A stretch of DNA of 64,000 nt from Plectosphaerella cucumerina (Eukaryota > Ascomycota > Sordariomycetes > Glomerellales > Plectosphaerellaceae). The stretch covers positions 2,294,001 to 2,358,000 of the forward strand of contig JAGPXD010000004.1 in the NCBI GenBank assembly GCA_020746995.1. Reading direction: 5' to 3'. Below are positions 1-11,174 of this stretch, piece by piece. Under the pieces are notes generated by a model. That model did not search any database. It saw nothing but the letters and a program-made list of their open reading frames with translations, and had not been told where the DNA came from. The translations under genes and the position numbers were made by a program. How positions within the stretch are numbered: position 1 is the stretch's first letter; each line of letters begins with the position of its first letter.

Positions 1-171
1 CGCAGTTCCACGACACCAATCGGCTTTCAAGGCAGCCAACGCCACTTACACCCCCGGGTTTCCCACGGAACGCCGCCGACAGTCGCCTCTCTCCGCCGGA
101 CGGCACACCCCACGCGTCGGAAGACCGCCCTCTGTCCAGATTTGCCGAGACTCGCCTTGCGCCTGCCAGCC
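1..171 (+). other. 5' flank of the first bZIP gene
   Basis: GC-rich leader or promoter DNA directly upstream of the first ATG. No coding signal or recognisable element is seen. An in-frame TTG lies ten codons upstream of the ATG but is not credible as a fungal start. Confidence 0.4.
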
Positions 172-1371
172 ATGGAGGACATTGACGTGTTGTTGGACTT
201 TGACTCTCGCTACGGCTTCGACGAGACGGGCTCACGGGTCAACGGCAACCAGCATCAACACCAGCACTATCAACATCCGCATCACCAACATCATCAACAC
301 GGCAGCAGCAGCCGCTACTCGTCAACGCTGATCAACCACATGCCCAATGCCGTGAGTGCAATTTCTCTGTCTTCCCCCCTTTCATCTCTCTGTGTCTGGG
401 CCTCAGCCATCCTCCCACCCTCCTAGACGCCGACAAGCGACCTCCCGTCGACCCCAGGACCCTGCCTGCATCCTCGCTTCTCGGTCATCGTTCCGGCGGT
501 GGCTGTCCCGGGGGCATGTGGGAGACGGGAGGGGCGTGTGCGTGGCATGGGCTGCGGGAGATGTCGTGCGCGGAGTTCCGCGACAGAGGGGCCGCCTCCA
601 TGGCCCGCAGCAGGCTAAGAGATCAGATTCCCGTCGAGATTGATGCGGATGGAGCTCAGCGAGGAGATTACGTCGGCTAACCGGTCTCTTTGCGATGTTA
701 GTTCGACATGCCCATGTCCACAGATTTCCATCCCGCTGCCGCCACAACCGCTATCTATCCCAGTCCCACCAGCTCAGACCGGGGGACCACGGCGTCACCG
801 CAACCCACATCGCCAGATCGTAACGGTCAAAACTGGACAACGGCCGATGAGGGAAGCGGGGAGTCCCCGGCGCCCACCGAGGGCGACGCGGGGGCGCCGA
901 CAGAGACGAAGGCTAAGGCACCGGCCAAGAGGAAACGAGAGAACCGGTACAAGAACGCGCCTCCAGCGGTGTTGTCGGTAAGTCCCACCTCCTGAGCTCG
1001 ACGCCTCCCACGGCGCGGACCCTTTTGGAGGACTTCATATTCGCTGACACAATCTGCAGAGACGTCGTGCCCAGAACAGAGCATCGCAACGCGCTTACAG
1101 GGAGCGCAAAGACCAGAGGATCACCAACCTTGAGGTTCTTCTGGCTGAGCAGAAGCAGAAGAACGAAAACCTCGGGCAGGCATACTCGGCGCTGCATGCC
1201 GAGTACACCCGGCTCCGGGCCGGCCCCCAGCTTCAGACTCGGCCGGCGCCGGGCCCGCCCGTCATGCAAGGCCCGGGTGGTATGCCGTTGTACGACGTCG
1301 GCGCCCTGGGTTACGGCGCCACGGACACCATGTTCATGTACCAGAACATGCCAGGAGACTACGGCTCATGA
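172..1371 (+). CDS. bZIP transcription factor, AP-1/YAP-like (255 aa, 3 exons)
   Basis: Nuclear DNA-binding regulator. Exons are 172-351, 702-977 and 1060-1371, all in phase 0, with donors GTGAGT and GTAAGT and acceptors TTAG and GCAG. Exon 1 encodes an acidic start (MEDIDVLLDFDSRYGF) and a His/Gln-rich stretch at residues ~23-43. Exon 2 is Ser/Pro/Thr-rich and ends in a basic patch (KRKRENRYKNAPPAVLS). Exon 3 opens directly in the basic region with RRRAQNRASQRAYRERKDQR, the AP-1/YAP form of the bZIP signature (Q-N-R-A-x-Q-R-A-[YF]-R-E-R-K), and continues into a short leucine zipper. The tail is Gly/Pro-rich and ends MPGDYGS. At 255 aa it is much shorter than Yap1, and no Yap1-type C-terminal cysteine-rich domain is present, so direct redox sensing is unlikely. 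The family assignment is firm; target genes are unknown. Confidence 0.88.
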
Positions 1372-1572
1372 GGCGGGAGGGTATTAAGGCAGGCAGCGAT
1401 ATGTTTCTTCTTCTTCGTCTTTCTGTCGGGCGTTATTATACTACGGACAGGTCTCGCATGGGACGGTCCTGGTGGGATGGGATGAAATGGTATGACCCAG
1501 GAGCACACGAACACGGTCTGTTAGAGAAAGGCGGCGGCGCACGATGGCAAACGGACAACCCTCAGGGGCGGA

Positions 1573-1578
1573 AATAAA
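1573..1578 (+). terminator. Putative poly(A) signal of the bZIP gene
   Basis: An AATAAA hexamer about 200 nt after the stop codon is the only canonical signal in this 3' flank. Fungal poly(A) signals are degenerate, so this is suggestive only. Confidence 0.4.
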
Positions 1579-3253
1579 CGCGTCCATTTCTTGTTGTCGT
1601 TTCAAGTTTTGGAGTTTTCGGATCTGGTCTTCGGTTGCCGTGTCTGCGGGACGCGATGATCTCCTTTCTTTGTTCGATTTTCATTACATTTCCTTCTGGA
1701 CGAATTACACGATCTTGGCCGGAAATAATGACGAAGGCAAGGCAAGGCAATGCCGGGCGATGGCGCTCGAAGACGGGTGTACGGTACACAAAATTTGCCT
1801 ACCAATAAGGGCCTCTGGCTGACTTGATACGAAGCGGGAGAAAGATGGGTGACGATGATGCCACTCATGATGTGTGCGACAGACAGTTTCTCCGGGTCGG
1901 TCTGTGCCCAGGCCAGGCCAGGGGAAAGGGGGGTTTGGCCGCTAGTGTAGTGGCAGTTGAAGGAATGACGACGACTCGTCAAGTGCCAATGCCAGTGGGC
2001 GCTTCGGTCGTGCGAGTCGACCTGCCTCGTGCCTGGTAGCCGGCCGTTGAGTCCGGCCGGGAGAGCAGAACACTGGACGAACCGCCGGGCTTGTCAAGGC
2101 TGCAGGTGAAGCAGTGTCCACGCGTGCCTGGCCTGTTCCTCTCTCGGGAGGGCCGCGCAGTCTAGAGGCCATGATACCGGTACTTGTATCTGGTCGACGC
2201 AGCCCCCAAATCCCCCCGCCCCAGGCACGTGAAGGGAGGACGAGATCGAAAGATGATGCGCCGTTCTGCGACAGGGGGCCTCCCGCATCAGGCGACCCTC
2301 GGTCGTTTCCTGACCAGATGATTGGCTCATCGATCTAGGCTAGGGGTGGCACGACCCCGAATCGGGCTCGTGCGCACTATAACCTCAAACGCTGCTTCAT
2401 CAAAAAACCTCCTGAAACGAGTCTTGTTGCGGGTCGCGCTTCACATCGCGACCGCACTGCGCCCACTGCCGCTGCGACACTGGACCGCCAACCGCACCTG
2501 CTCTCCCAAAGGGCTCGGCGGGCCGGGATGTGTGCATGGCGAGCCCACTTCGTCTCTTCTTTCCACTTTACTCCCTTCAGTTTCCCTTCTCTCCCCTACG
2601 ACTTCGCTTTTGCTTCCCTTTTCGTTGGTTCCGAGTCTTCGTCTGCTTGCTGCGATCTTCCCGGTTCGCGGTGACACACGTCCTCGTTTCGTTCTCTCTC
2701 TCCATTCTTTTGACACTTCTTCGTCGTCGTCGTCGTCGTCCTCGGCAAACTCGGGCAGGCCCGCCATCACCCTCTCTCACTCTCAACCTCTCCCGCAACA
2801 CGCAATCTATCTCCATCGCCTCGTCGACGCACGCCCTCCCGGGGAGCCAGCGAGCCGAACTACTCTTCCCCTTCTGTTTCAACCGTACATCTTGTCGCCC
2901 ACCCGCGAACATACAACCACTTTGCGCCCGCCGCCTGCGACGTGCGGACAGACACCCACCCACCCTCACGCATACGCTTTTCCAGGATACTCTCTCCAGC
3001 TTGCTGGAACACGGTCTTTACCATCCTCGAGAGACGGCAGTGCAAATCATCGCCACATACACATATCACCAGCAAAGACGCAGGTCGTCCACAAACAACA
3101 ACGCATCAACAGCATACACACCACCGCAACCTCTTCTGCCCGGGCACACTCGAAAGGGAACCGAGCCAAGGCTCACAAATTCGACGGAAAGAGACGCAGG
3201 GAAATCACTAGGGAAGGCCGGCTGCTGCACCTAGCAGCTCCACCGACATCACC
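1579..3253 (+). other. Intergenic region and long leader of the tetraspanin gene
   Basis: No convincing gene. A CCAAT box in reverse (GATTGG, about 2320) precedes a CACTATAACC word near 2376. From about 2550 the plus strand is strongly pyrimidine-rich (CTCTC runs, a GTC/TCG trinucleotide run near 2720-2742, CCACC runs), as in long 5' leaders of fungal genes. An open frame of about 940 nt crosses this stretch, but its composition is that of a CT-rich leader (Ser, Pro, Leu, Arg), and the tetraspanin start lies out of frame within its end. Confidence 0.5.
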
Positions 3254-4056
3254 ATGGCCAACTTGATCCTCGCCTTTTACATCTTCGTCGATTTTCTCTT
3301 CCTCGTCAGCGGCGCCATCATCATGGGCTTCTCGCTCATCGTCCAGGCCAACAAGGACGAGCAGCCGACGGAGGGAAGGCAGGCCGCCAGGAACCTCATC
3401 TACCAGAGTTTCCCGTTCCAAGGTGGGTAACTTCATCAAGTGGAAGAGGAGACGGGTCTCGGGGGTTGGAGATATCTCAGAAGCTAACACCTCGCAGCCG
3501 GCATCGCCAACGCCGTCATGATCTTCCTCGCCTTCGCCATCACCCTTCCCGGCATCATCACCCCCATGCGCGGCTGGCTGAAGATCTCCGGCTGGTTCGT
3601 CACAGTCTGCGGCCTCTTCACCCTCTCCATCGGCGTCTTCCTCTGGGTCCTCACCCTGCGCACCCAAGACCTCTTCAACGACATCTGGCTCAGCTCGCCG
3701 CCCGAGGTCCAGAGCCTGATGCAGACGTCGGTATGTGCCGGCCCTCATTTCCATCTTGTACACCCCCCGCTGACCCCCCATAGTTCCAATGCTGCGGCTA
3801 CTTCAACAGCACCTCGCCCGCCTTCGTCACCAACGCCATCTGCCCCTCGCCCGCCGCCGCCGCCCTGCAGCGCGGCTGCCTCGGCCCCGTCTCGTCATTT
3901 GCCAACATCTTCCTCGACAACATCTTCACCGCCGTCTTCGGCTTTGTCGGCATCGACGCCCTCCTCGTCGTCTCCGTCACCATGGTCCTCAAGGACCGCA
4001 AGGAGCGCGAGCGCTTCCGCCATATCGACGAGAAGGCCGGCTACCGCACCTTCTAA
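3254..4056 (+). CDS. Tetraspanin, fungal Pls1/Tsp3-like (224 aa, 3 exons)
   Basis: Four-pass membrane organiser protein. Exons are 3254-3422, 3498-3730 and 3784-4056. TM1 (LILAFYIFVDFLFLVSGAII) is followed by a short extracellular loop, TM2 (AGIANAVMIFLAFAITLPGI), TM3 (FVTVCGLFTLSIGVFLWVL), a large extracellular loop and TM4 (NIFTAVFGFVGIDALLVVSV). The large loop carries the tetraspanin CCG signature in FQCCGYFNSTSPAF plus two further cysteines (ICPSP, RGCLG), enough for two disulfides. The short C-terminal tail ends AGYRTF. Length and layout match fungal Pls1-type tetraspanins, which in plant pathogens are required for penetration from the appressorium, but I cannot tell Pls1 from the related Tsp3 group by eye. 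The second exon junction falls just before the CCG motif. Confidence 0.85.
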
Positions 4057-4854
4057 TCGGGCATGCATCCCAGAGGCTCGATTTCGGGATACTAGAGCAC
4101 GTTGCGAGCCGACGTTCTCTGTATCCTGGCCGAGAAAGTAGGACATGTCAATTTCGGCCCCCAGCCGTCTGCTATCTATCTGATCGAGGTCCTCAGAGGT
4201 CGCTCTGCTTACCCCGGCGCCCTCGCCTGCCGCTTCATGTTGTAACGGTAATGACTCGAAGAATGCACACCTTTGCCTCTTAGCCTTCTGCCGCCCTCTC
4301 AGGCGGTGTCCTTCGTTCCCCCTTTTCCCGTATCTTCTTGTAAATCGTCCCATGCCGCACCGCCGCATGATACTATTCCGTAGCCGCCTCCACCCCCGAT
4401 ATAGACAGGATCTGCAAATCCATTAAGCGTTGTTTCTCTCTCCGCCCTGTGGGGAATGTCACGTCAAGCCCAGGGATGTGATGAACGCGGGTGCTTTGAG
4501 CTTGTTCGCATTACGCACCATCGCCGCAGTGCGCCGTATATTACAGAGTGGACACGAACCACCTGGATTACTTTCATGCGGCGGGCATCCAAGTCCAGCG
4601 CCAATAGCCCTCGAACCTGCCCCGCCCCAATGCTATATAGAAACACGTGTGCTTCGCCCAGCTATGCGCCCATCAGCCTACGCACGCCCCCTTTCTTTCC
4701 TGGCGTGCCCCTGACTGCTCTTCCGCTATGGCCCGTGTAAAAAGGGGCTCACTCGTCCGTGTACTGGCAAGGGGAACGAATGGATGAGGAATAAGTAGAA
4801 AATAAACAAGAAACAAGTCGAATGCTTTCCGTTGCTCCGTATAGAATAAGGTCA
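4057..4854. other. Convergent intergenic region
   Basis: 3' flanks of the tetraspanin gene (+) and the NIPA-like gene (-). No gene, structured RNA or repeat was recognised. Confidence 0.4.
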
Positions 4855-6700
4855 TCATACAAGTGAATCGCCCGAGCCCTTGGGTCCCTGCTTGCCGCCC
4901 GCCCTCGATGGCGAGGCGGGCCCCGCGGCGGCGCTTGGTTCGGGATCTGCAGCCGTCGCTCCCGGCCGTGATGTTGGCCGAGACGACGTTTCCGCCTCAT
5001 CTCTGTAAGCCGGCCAGGGAACGAGGCTGCCCGCGCTCCAGCGTTGACTCCCGCTGTTGCTGCCCCCGCTCCATGGCCGCTGTGGCTGTGCGCCGGCCTC
5101 GCTGTCCGAGTCGTGCCTCTCGCCGTCCCGCCTTGTTCGCCACCACTTGAGCTTCCAGATGCCCCCTTGGGCCTCCTGCGCCGAAGAGTTGCTCCTCCGC
5201 TTGGATCGCCTGGCCGTGAAGCCAGGGAAGCCTGTCGACTTGCGCCGCCTGCGGAAACCGCGGGGTCGGGCAGGAGACTCAATTCCTGCTGAGGAAGGCC
5301 CCGCAATGTCTGCTGTAGAGGGGCCCGAGCCGCCGCTGGCCTGCCGCCGGGGGAGGAGGGATGTTGTCTCGCCCGCTGGCACCGTATGTGACCGCAGACG
5401 CCCGGGGGTCGGCCCGGGGCTGTCTTGGTCTTCAAGCTCGCCCCAGATCTCGGCACGTTCCTGCCATCTGAAGACGCCGGTGTTCTTTCGCGACGGGGCT
5501 GCCGGTACTGCTGTCTCTCCGTTGCGCGATGGCTTGAAAGTCGAGTAGGATGCGGGGCGGGCGTTCTCCTCATCATCGTCGAATGAGTCGGAGCCCAGAA
5601 GAGATTCCTCCTCACCTTCCGTGTCGTCGACGAGGCCGAGACCTGGCGCGAGTGAGGACTGCCCGACGCCTGGGGCGTGCTGCTCGTCGCTGAGGCGCCA
5701 GGACAACGCCAGGACGCCAGACAGCAGAATCACGGTGCCCAGAGCTATAAGGCAGCCGCGCAAGGGTCCGAGCTGGTCGGCCTGCTTGAAGTAGATGAGG
5801 CCGTCGAGAATGGCGACGATGTTGTAGATGCAGAAGACTAAGGGATACAGCACCGAGGTCGAGACGAGCTTCAGACCCCGGTGGAGGTAGTATAGTTGGC
5901 AGAGAGCCAGAGTGATGAGGGCGAGGACCAGGACCCAGGCCTGCCAGTGGACGAACTGGTTGCTCGAGCCTCCGAGGGTTTTGATGATGAGCTCGACAGC
6001 CGACTTTGCGACGAGAAGCGAGTGGGCGGATAGGATGCCGCTGATGCAGCCGTAGGCCAGGCCGCGGGCGAAGAGGAACTTTGGATTCTGGCTGAACTTG
6101 GACAGGGTGTTGAGGGCGTCGGTAACGACGGCTATGGTGACGACGATCAAGGTCTGCATGACCATCCATATGACGAAGGCGCGACGGCCCAGCAGTTCGA
6201 GCAGCTCACGCAGATCGTGCGCGGGTTCGGGTATCGCGCCGAAGATGGCGATGAGGACGGCTCCGCCGCAGACGAGAAGCGTCCCCCATAGGGACCACCT
6301 CGTGAATGGCTCGGCGAGGATGAGGGTGGCGCATATTGAGTTGAAGACGAGGCCCGAGGCCTGCAGGGTCGAGAGCACGGGAAGCGGGAGGGTTGAGATC
6401 TGGACGGAGCTGCCGAGGATGTTGGCGGCGATGAACATGCCCATGCCGAGCTGCCATTTCCCTCTCCTGTACGGCGGGCGGCGGACCTCATGAGGTTCCT
6501 TCTCGTCTTCGAGGATGTGGGACTTGCGTTGTAGCGTCAGGCCGAGGCTCTGCACGCTGGTGGACAGGAGGCCGACGAGGATGCCGATCTGGTGCGGGCG
6601 ACCCGCGTTAGCACACAATGCCACGATGATAGGAGTTATGAGGTATGTGTGGACGTACGGCGACCGTCCCTTCGGGGGAGATGCCGCCAAAGGACCCCAT
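4855..6700 (-). CDS. NIPA-like (DUF803) magnesium transporter family protein (591 aa, 2 exons)
   Basis: Multi-pass membrane protein of the NIPA/DUF803 branch of the drug/metabolite transporter superfamily, some members of which move Mg2+. Exon 1 is 6659-6700 (MGSFGGISPEGTVA) and exon 2 is 4855-6588. The donor GTACGT and acceptor CAG join in phase 0 to give GTVAIGILVGLLSTSVQSLGLTLQ, with the typical family TM1. About nine hydrophobic segments follow, including GMFIAANILGSSVQISTLPL, WGTLLVCGGAVLIAIFGAIP and GCLIALGTVILLSGVLAL. The last ~240 residues form a hydrophilic Ser/Arg/Gly-rich cytosolic tail with acidic (DDTEGEEESLLGSDSFDDDEE) and basic blocks, a probable regulatory extension. A longer intronless reading that starts upstream lacks an initial family-like sequence and was rejected. 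Substrate specificity is inferred from the family. Confidence 0.8.
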
Positions 6701-7438
6701 TGCGCGTGACGATCTCTATGTGGAGGGCATCTGGCGGTGGCCGGGGGCGATGTCGCAGCAAGTTGTCGGGTGCACCATGCACGGGGAGGAGGGAGGCTGA
6801 CGTCGGCTTTTTCGGAAAGAACAGGTTGCGACGGAGGTGAGTAAGGCGGTCGGCTGGTTTCTGGGTTGCGAATTGTGCGACTCGAATGATGCTGGCGAGG
6901 GATGTTTGTATGGTTGAGGACGGGAGCGTACACTTATCGATCGAAAGAGCCCGGGCGGTTTCAGCCGGGAAGACCAGACTGGACTGCTGAGAGAGAGCGG
7001 TGGCCAAAGTGCCGGGGGGACGTGGAGCGCTGGTCGCGGCTGCACCACGTCGCGCACCTGAGTCCTGGCTGGCCTGGCTGGCTGGCGGTGGATGAGAATG
7101 TGGAGCCGGTAATTGTGGGGTGCTGCAGTGTGGCTCAGGCGGGCTGCGTGGAGCTTGAGGTGGTGCATTGTGACGGCGGCTGCCAACTGTTGAAGCTGGC
7201 ACCCGCCCGTGATGTGATGCACCTACCGTGACCTCCACCTCCACATCCAGCCTTGGACAGCTCCTCCGACCTCAATCGACATACCTATCGAGATACCCAT
7301 AACCCACCTCTCCCGACCCTCGCGCCGTCCGACCGCATCCTCCCCCGCCTCTCCATCGACACGCGCAGTCGAGCATTCAGTAGCTCGCCCGATAAAACAC
7401 ACCTCCTCCCGCAAATCCCCTCACAAACAACCGCCGTC
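6701..7438. promoter_or_regulatory. Divergent promoter: NIPA-like gene (-) and V-ATPase subunit E (+)
   Basis: The 738 bp between two opposing start codons hold no supported gene. The side next to the V-ATPase gene is C-rich (CACCTCC, CCACCTCTCCC), typical of a transcribed fungal leader. No TATA box is evident. Confidence 0.5.
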
Positions 7439-8289
7439 ATGTCGCAGCAACCGTTGACGGATGACCAGGTGAGCACTCGCCTCATCCTCCCCCCATCATC
7501 GCCAGCACGATGGACGGCCCTTGGCCACCTTCCCCCAGACGTTCGCTGACCAGCGCTATCCCCTCCCCAGGTCGGTCAGGAGCTCCGCAAGATGACGGCG
7601 TTCATCAAGCAGGAAGCCATGGAGAAGGCCCGCGAGATCGAGATCAAGGCCAACGAGGAGTTCGCCATCGAAAAGTCCAAGCTCGTCCGCCAGGAGACCG
7701 ACGCCATCGACTCGTCCTACGAGAAGAAGTTCAAGCAGGCCGCCATGTCCCAGCAGATCACCCGCTCCACCGTCGCCAACAAGTCCCGGCTCAAGGTCCT
7801 CGCCGCCCGCCAGGAGCTCCTTGACTCCATCTTCGAGTCGGCCTCCAAGAAGCTCGGCGACCTCTCCAAGGACAAGAAGAAGTACGCAGAGACCCTCAAG
7901 GGCCTCATCCTCGAGGGCCTCTACGCCCTCAACGAGCCCTCCGGCATCCAGGTCCGCGCCCGGAAAGCCGACGCCGACCTCGTCAAGAAGGCCGCCGAGG
8001 AGGCCTCCAAGGAGTACAAGAAGGCCCTGGGTGTCGAGTCCACCGTCACCCTGGACGACAAGAACCCTCTGCCCGAGGGAAGGTGCGCACCTTTGGCAAA
8101 TCTTAATACATGCTAGTCATGCTAACCTCCATCAACAGCAAGGGCGGCATCTTCATCGTCGGTGGCGGCGGCAAGATTGAGATTGATAACACCTTCGAGG
8201 CCAGACTAAAGCTGCTGGAGGACACCGCGCTTCCCGCCGTGAGGGAGACTCTGTTCGGCAAGAACCCCAACCGCAAGTTCGTCGACTAA
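7439..8289 (+). CDS. vma-4: V-type proton ATPase subunit E (230 aa, 3 exons)
   Basis: Peripheral-stalk (stator) subunit of the V1 sector, which couples ATP hydrolysis to acidification of vacuoles and endosomes. Exons are 7439-7468 (MSQQPLTDDQ), 7571-8082 and 8139-8289. A tiny first exon is usual in fungal subunit E genes. The sequence reads VGQELRKMTAFIKQEAMEKA and then continues through a long charged coiled coil (EIEIKANEEFAIEKSKLVRQ) to about residue 110. The globular end has the family motif GGIFIVGGGGKIEIDNTFEA and finishes NPNRKFVD. Length matches fungal homologues (about 225-233 aa). Assignment is secure from the C-terminal signature. Confidence 0.95.
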
Positions 8290-8590
8290 GCAGCCTGTCA
8301 ACCCCTCCAACAACCCTCCACAACATCCACCCGAGCCAACCAACATCACGACACAGACCCAGCAGCTTCGGCGTACATGGGTTTCGGCGGCGACCCGCCG
8401 GGGTTGGAATGCCAGCTATCCCTTTGTACCTTAGATGCTGTACGATAAACATTATCGACATCGACTCTTTTGATTTTGGAAATCCCAATGCTTCCACTAG
8501 TCTGCCTAATCATGCAACCGCTCCCTCCATCCGTGCCAAAAGGTATATGCGTCCATTTTCGCCAAACACCGAAATGTGTATTCTTATCAG
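8290..8590. other. Short convergent intergenic region
   Basis: About 300 bp between the stops of V-ATPase subunit E (+) and the PIP-box protein (-). It holds only the two 3' flanks. Confidence 0.4.
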
Positions 8591-11174
8591 TTAGTCGTCG
8601 CCCATGGCGGTCATAAACGTCGCCTCGGCGTCAGAGCTCCCACCATCGCTACCCTCAGGGGTCTTTCCCGGCGTAATAGCGGGCCGCGCCTTCTTCAGGT
8701 TGCCGATGAATCTCTGCATCAAGGCCTGCGAATCGGCAGACGGCGCCTCTGCCGGCTTGCGGGGGAGGTCGAAGAGGCTCTGTTTTGGAATGGGTTTGGT
8801 CCTCTCCGAGTACGTGAGCCGCTTCTGCATGCAGTCGATGGTGCTTTTCGCCTGCGTCCGGGTCAGGTAGAGTGCCCCTGCGTCGTTGATGCTGCCCCAG
8901 ATGTCCCGGAGCCGCCTCGACACCTCGTCAATGTCTTCGTTGAAACGTTTGTCCCCTTCAGCGCCTCCATCCCGCTGGGTCTGGGAGCCGTCATCGATTG
9001 CGATATCAAGCATGCGCATCCTTGCTCGTAGGCGCAGATAGTCCGTCTTGCGCGTGATCTTGAAGTCGTCGTGGCCCAGCCGGTCTATCATCTCACTCAG
9101 AAGGATGCTCTGATCGGGATGCTGCCTCGCTTTTGACGGGTCTCCAAGGAAGAAGCCCCTGGCCAATCTCCGTTGCAGCTGGCGAATCCTGTCCGATGCT
9201 GCGGAACAAGACTGCAGTGGGAGCACAAGAAGATGATCGATACCGAAGGCGCGATACAGCGCTGACGCCGTTTGTTCGCACTAGACGAGGTTAGTACTGC
9301 CATGTCAAGCCGGGAAGGGGGCCAAGTCCTACAAATTCGTCCCACATAGGGGCCTCGACATGGTCCACGAGGTCTGTGAGAGCCGCCTGATGGTTTAAGA
9401 GCACATCAGGATTGGACAGCAAGGCCCGGTCCGTGGCCATGCGGAGAAGATGGCCGACTGCATGCTGAATCACATCTTGCCCGAAAAACGGTGCCGCCTC
9501 TCTGAGCCACTGGAGATAGGTGAGGAGGCTGCCCCAGTCGCGATCCGTATAGCCTCCCTCCCTCTCTGACACAGACTGGAGCTGCTCGTCGTCAAAGCTA
9601 TCGATACAGCCAAGACCATGGCATATCTCACTAAGCTTCTCGGGCTTCACAAGACGCTGGACCTGCTCGGAGCTCGCGCCGGCGAGGATCTCACAATAGG
9701 CCGAGCGAGCCACTGGTGATTTTTCCGTCCGCATCGAATCCAGGAGCCAGAGAAAGATGTCGTCCGGAATCGTCAACTGCTTCGCCACTTTGCTGAAGAA
9801 GCCGCTCTCAATTTGACGACGCCGCATTCCCTCCTTCGCCAGAAGTGCCCAAGGCCCCTGCGCAGCGGCTTTCGGGAATGGTCTCGACTTCTCGGTCGAC
9901 GAGCTGTGGCTGGCCTTGAAAAAGTAGAAGGCTGTCTGCACCAAGCTGGCATATTGGGTCCGCTCCATGGCGCGGAGGGCCTTTCCTGCCGTTTCTTCCT
10001 TCACGCCAGCCATGCTGATAAACTGCTTGCGGATGGTGCTCGGGCTGTTGGTCACGACACTCTTGCTTTCCATTTCGCGTTTAATGGCCGTAGCCGTGGC
10101 GGCCTGTTCCATTTCCTCGGTGGCCCTTTTGAAGCCGGCAGCGATGGCATCATCGGTCTTCTGGTGGGCTATCAAGGTCTTGATGTCGAACTTGCGTGTC
10201 TTGTTAGATATGGCCACCGGGGACTGGAGGAGCCCCGTCCTTCGGGTCCTCCTCCCATCGGGAGTCGCAGCGCCAATCTTGGTCGAGACAGGCTTATCCG
10301 GGAAAAGGATTTTGGACGGAACAAACGAGTCGATGTCTGGAAGGGATTCGTCTGACATGTCGTCGTCTTCGTCATCCGAGCCCTTGATCTCCATGGTTCT
10401 GTCGAATGCTGCCTTCTTCGCCACCGGGGATGTCGGGGAAGAGGGTATCTGCGGCGTGGAACTGAACGGCGAGGCGTCACTGGGCGCCCGGAGTGAGGGT
10501 GTTGGTGATTTCTTTGCAATCTTTGTTGGAGGACGTGCCTTCATGGGCGAGAACGAGGCCATGCCGGCTGTCCGTTTGCTGGCGGTCGAACCTCCATCGT
10601 TGTGCGCAAAGAGTGTGCGAGTGGGAGTGCCCTCGCCAGAATACGAGACCGAGACCTGGGGAGGCGTGCTGGGCCGCGACGGTGTAGACCATCCTGGTAC
10701 TCCTAGCGTATGGGTGTTTGAGCTCTGAGAGGCGGAGGAATCGGCTGATCCGGTCGGTACTTGAGTTGAGGCTGAAAAAGAAGATCCGGTATCGATATTT
10801 GTTGGATGACCCAGGCTCATGGAGGAAGCTGGGGCAATGTCCAAAGAGGTCAGGGCAGAAGAAGAGAAACTGCCACTATCAGCAGGGGATGTGGCCACCG
10901 TGATGCATGTTGGGTCGTCTTGGATGTGTGGGTTGGAGGATGGGGGTGGTCCCCGGAGAGGAAATGGTGATCCATGGGCTGCAGTTTCTTCCTGACGATC
11001 GGGACGTTTTCTTTCAGGAAGCTCCCCTAGTGAGGACTGCGAGGATATAACCGAGTTGAGAGAACTCTCTGCGAGTGGTGTGGTGGAGGCGTTGGCCTTC
11101 TGGCTGCTAGGGGCGGGTTTCTTGCTGAAGAAGCTTTTTATGCTCGACTGCTTATACGCCTTCTTGCGATCCAT
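8591..11174 (-). CDS. PIP-box protein with conserved C-terminal domain, possibly Nse6/SLF2-like (CANIN) (843 aa, 2 exons)
   Basis: Exon 1 is 9333-11174 and exon 2 is 8591-9280. The 52-nt intron has donor GTAGGA, a perfect TACTAAC branch site and acceptor CTAG, and joins in phase 0 (MWDEF-CEQTASALYRAFGI). Residues 9-16 are QSSIKSFF, a canonical PCNA-interacting PIP box (Q-x-x-I-x-x-F-F), followed by basic residues. Residues ~20-340 are low-complexity, Ser/Pro/Thr-rich and probably disordered, with an acidic patch (GSDDEDDDMSDESLPDIDSF). From ~390 on the sequence is ordered and helical (EGMRRRQIESGFFSKVAKQL, IPDDIFLWLLDSM, DWGSLLTYLQWLREAAPFF). This resembles my recollection of fungal CANIN-domain proteins that partner Nse5 in loading SMC5/6, but I cannot verify that without a search. 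PCNA binding is well supported; the Nse6/SLF2 link is tentative. Confidence 0.6.

Noticed and set aside
2322..3266. 314-codon open frame before the tetraspanin gene
   Set aside because: Follows a CT-rich leader; Ser/Pro/Leu/Arg composition and an end overlapping the tetraspanin start in another frame.
4855..6933. Intronless 692-aa version of the NIPA-like protein
   Set aside because: Its first ~115 residues are low-complexity and unlike the family; the spliced form begins MGSFGGISPEGTVAIGILVG, as expected for TM1.
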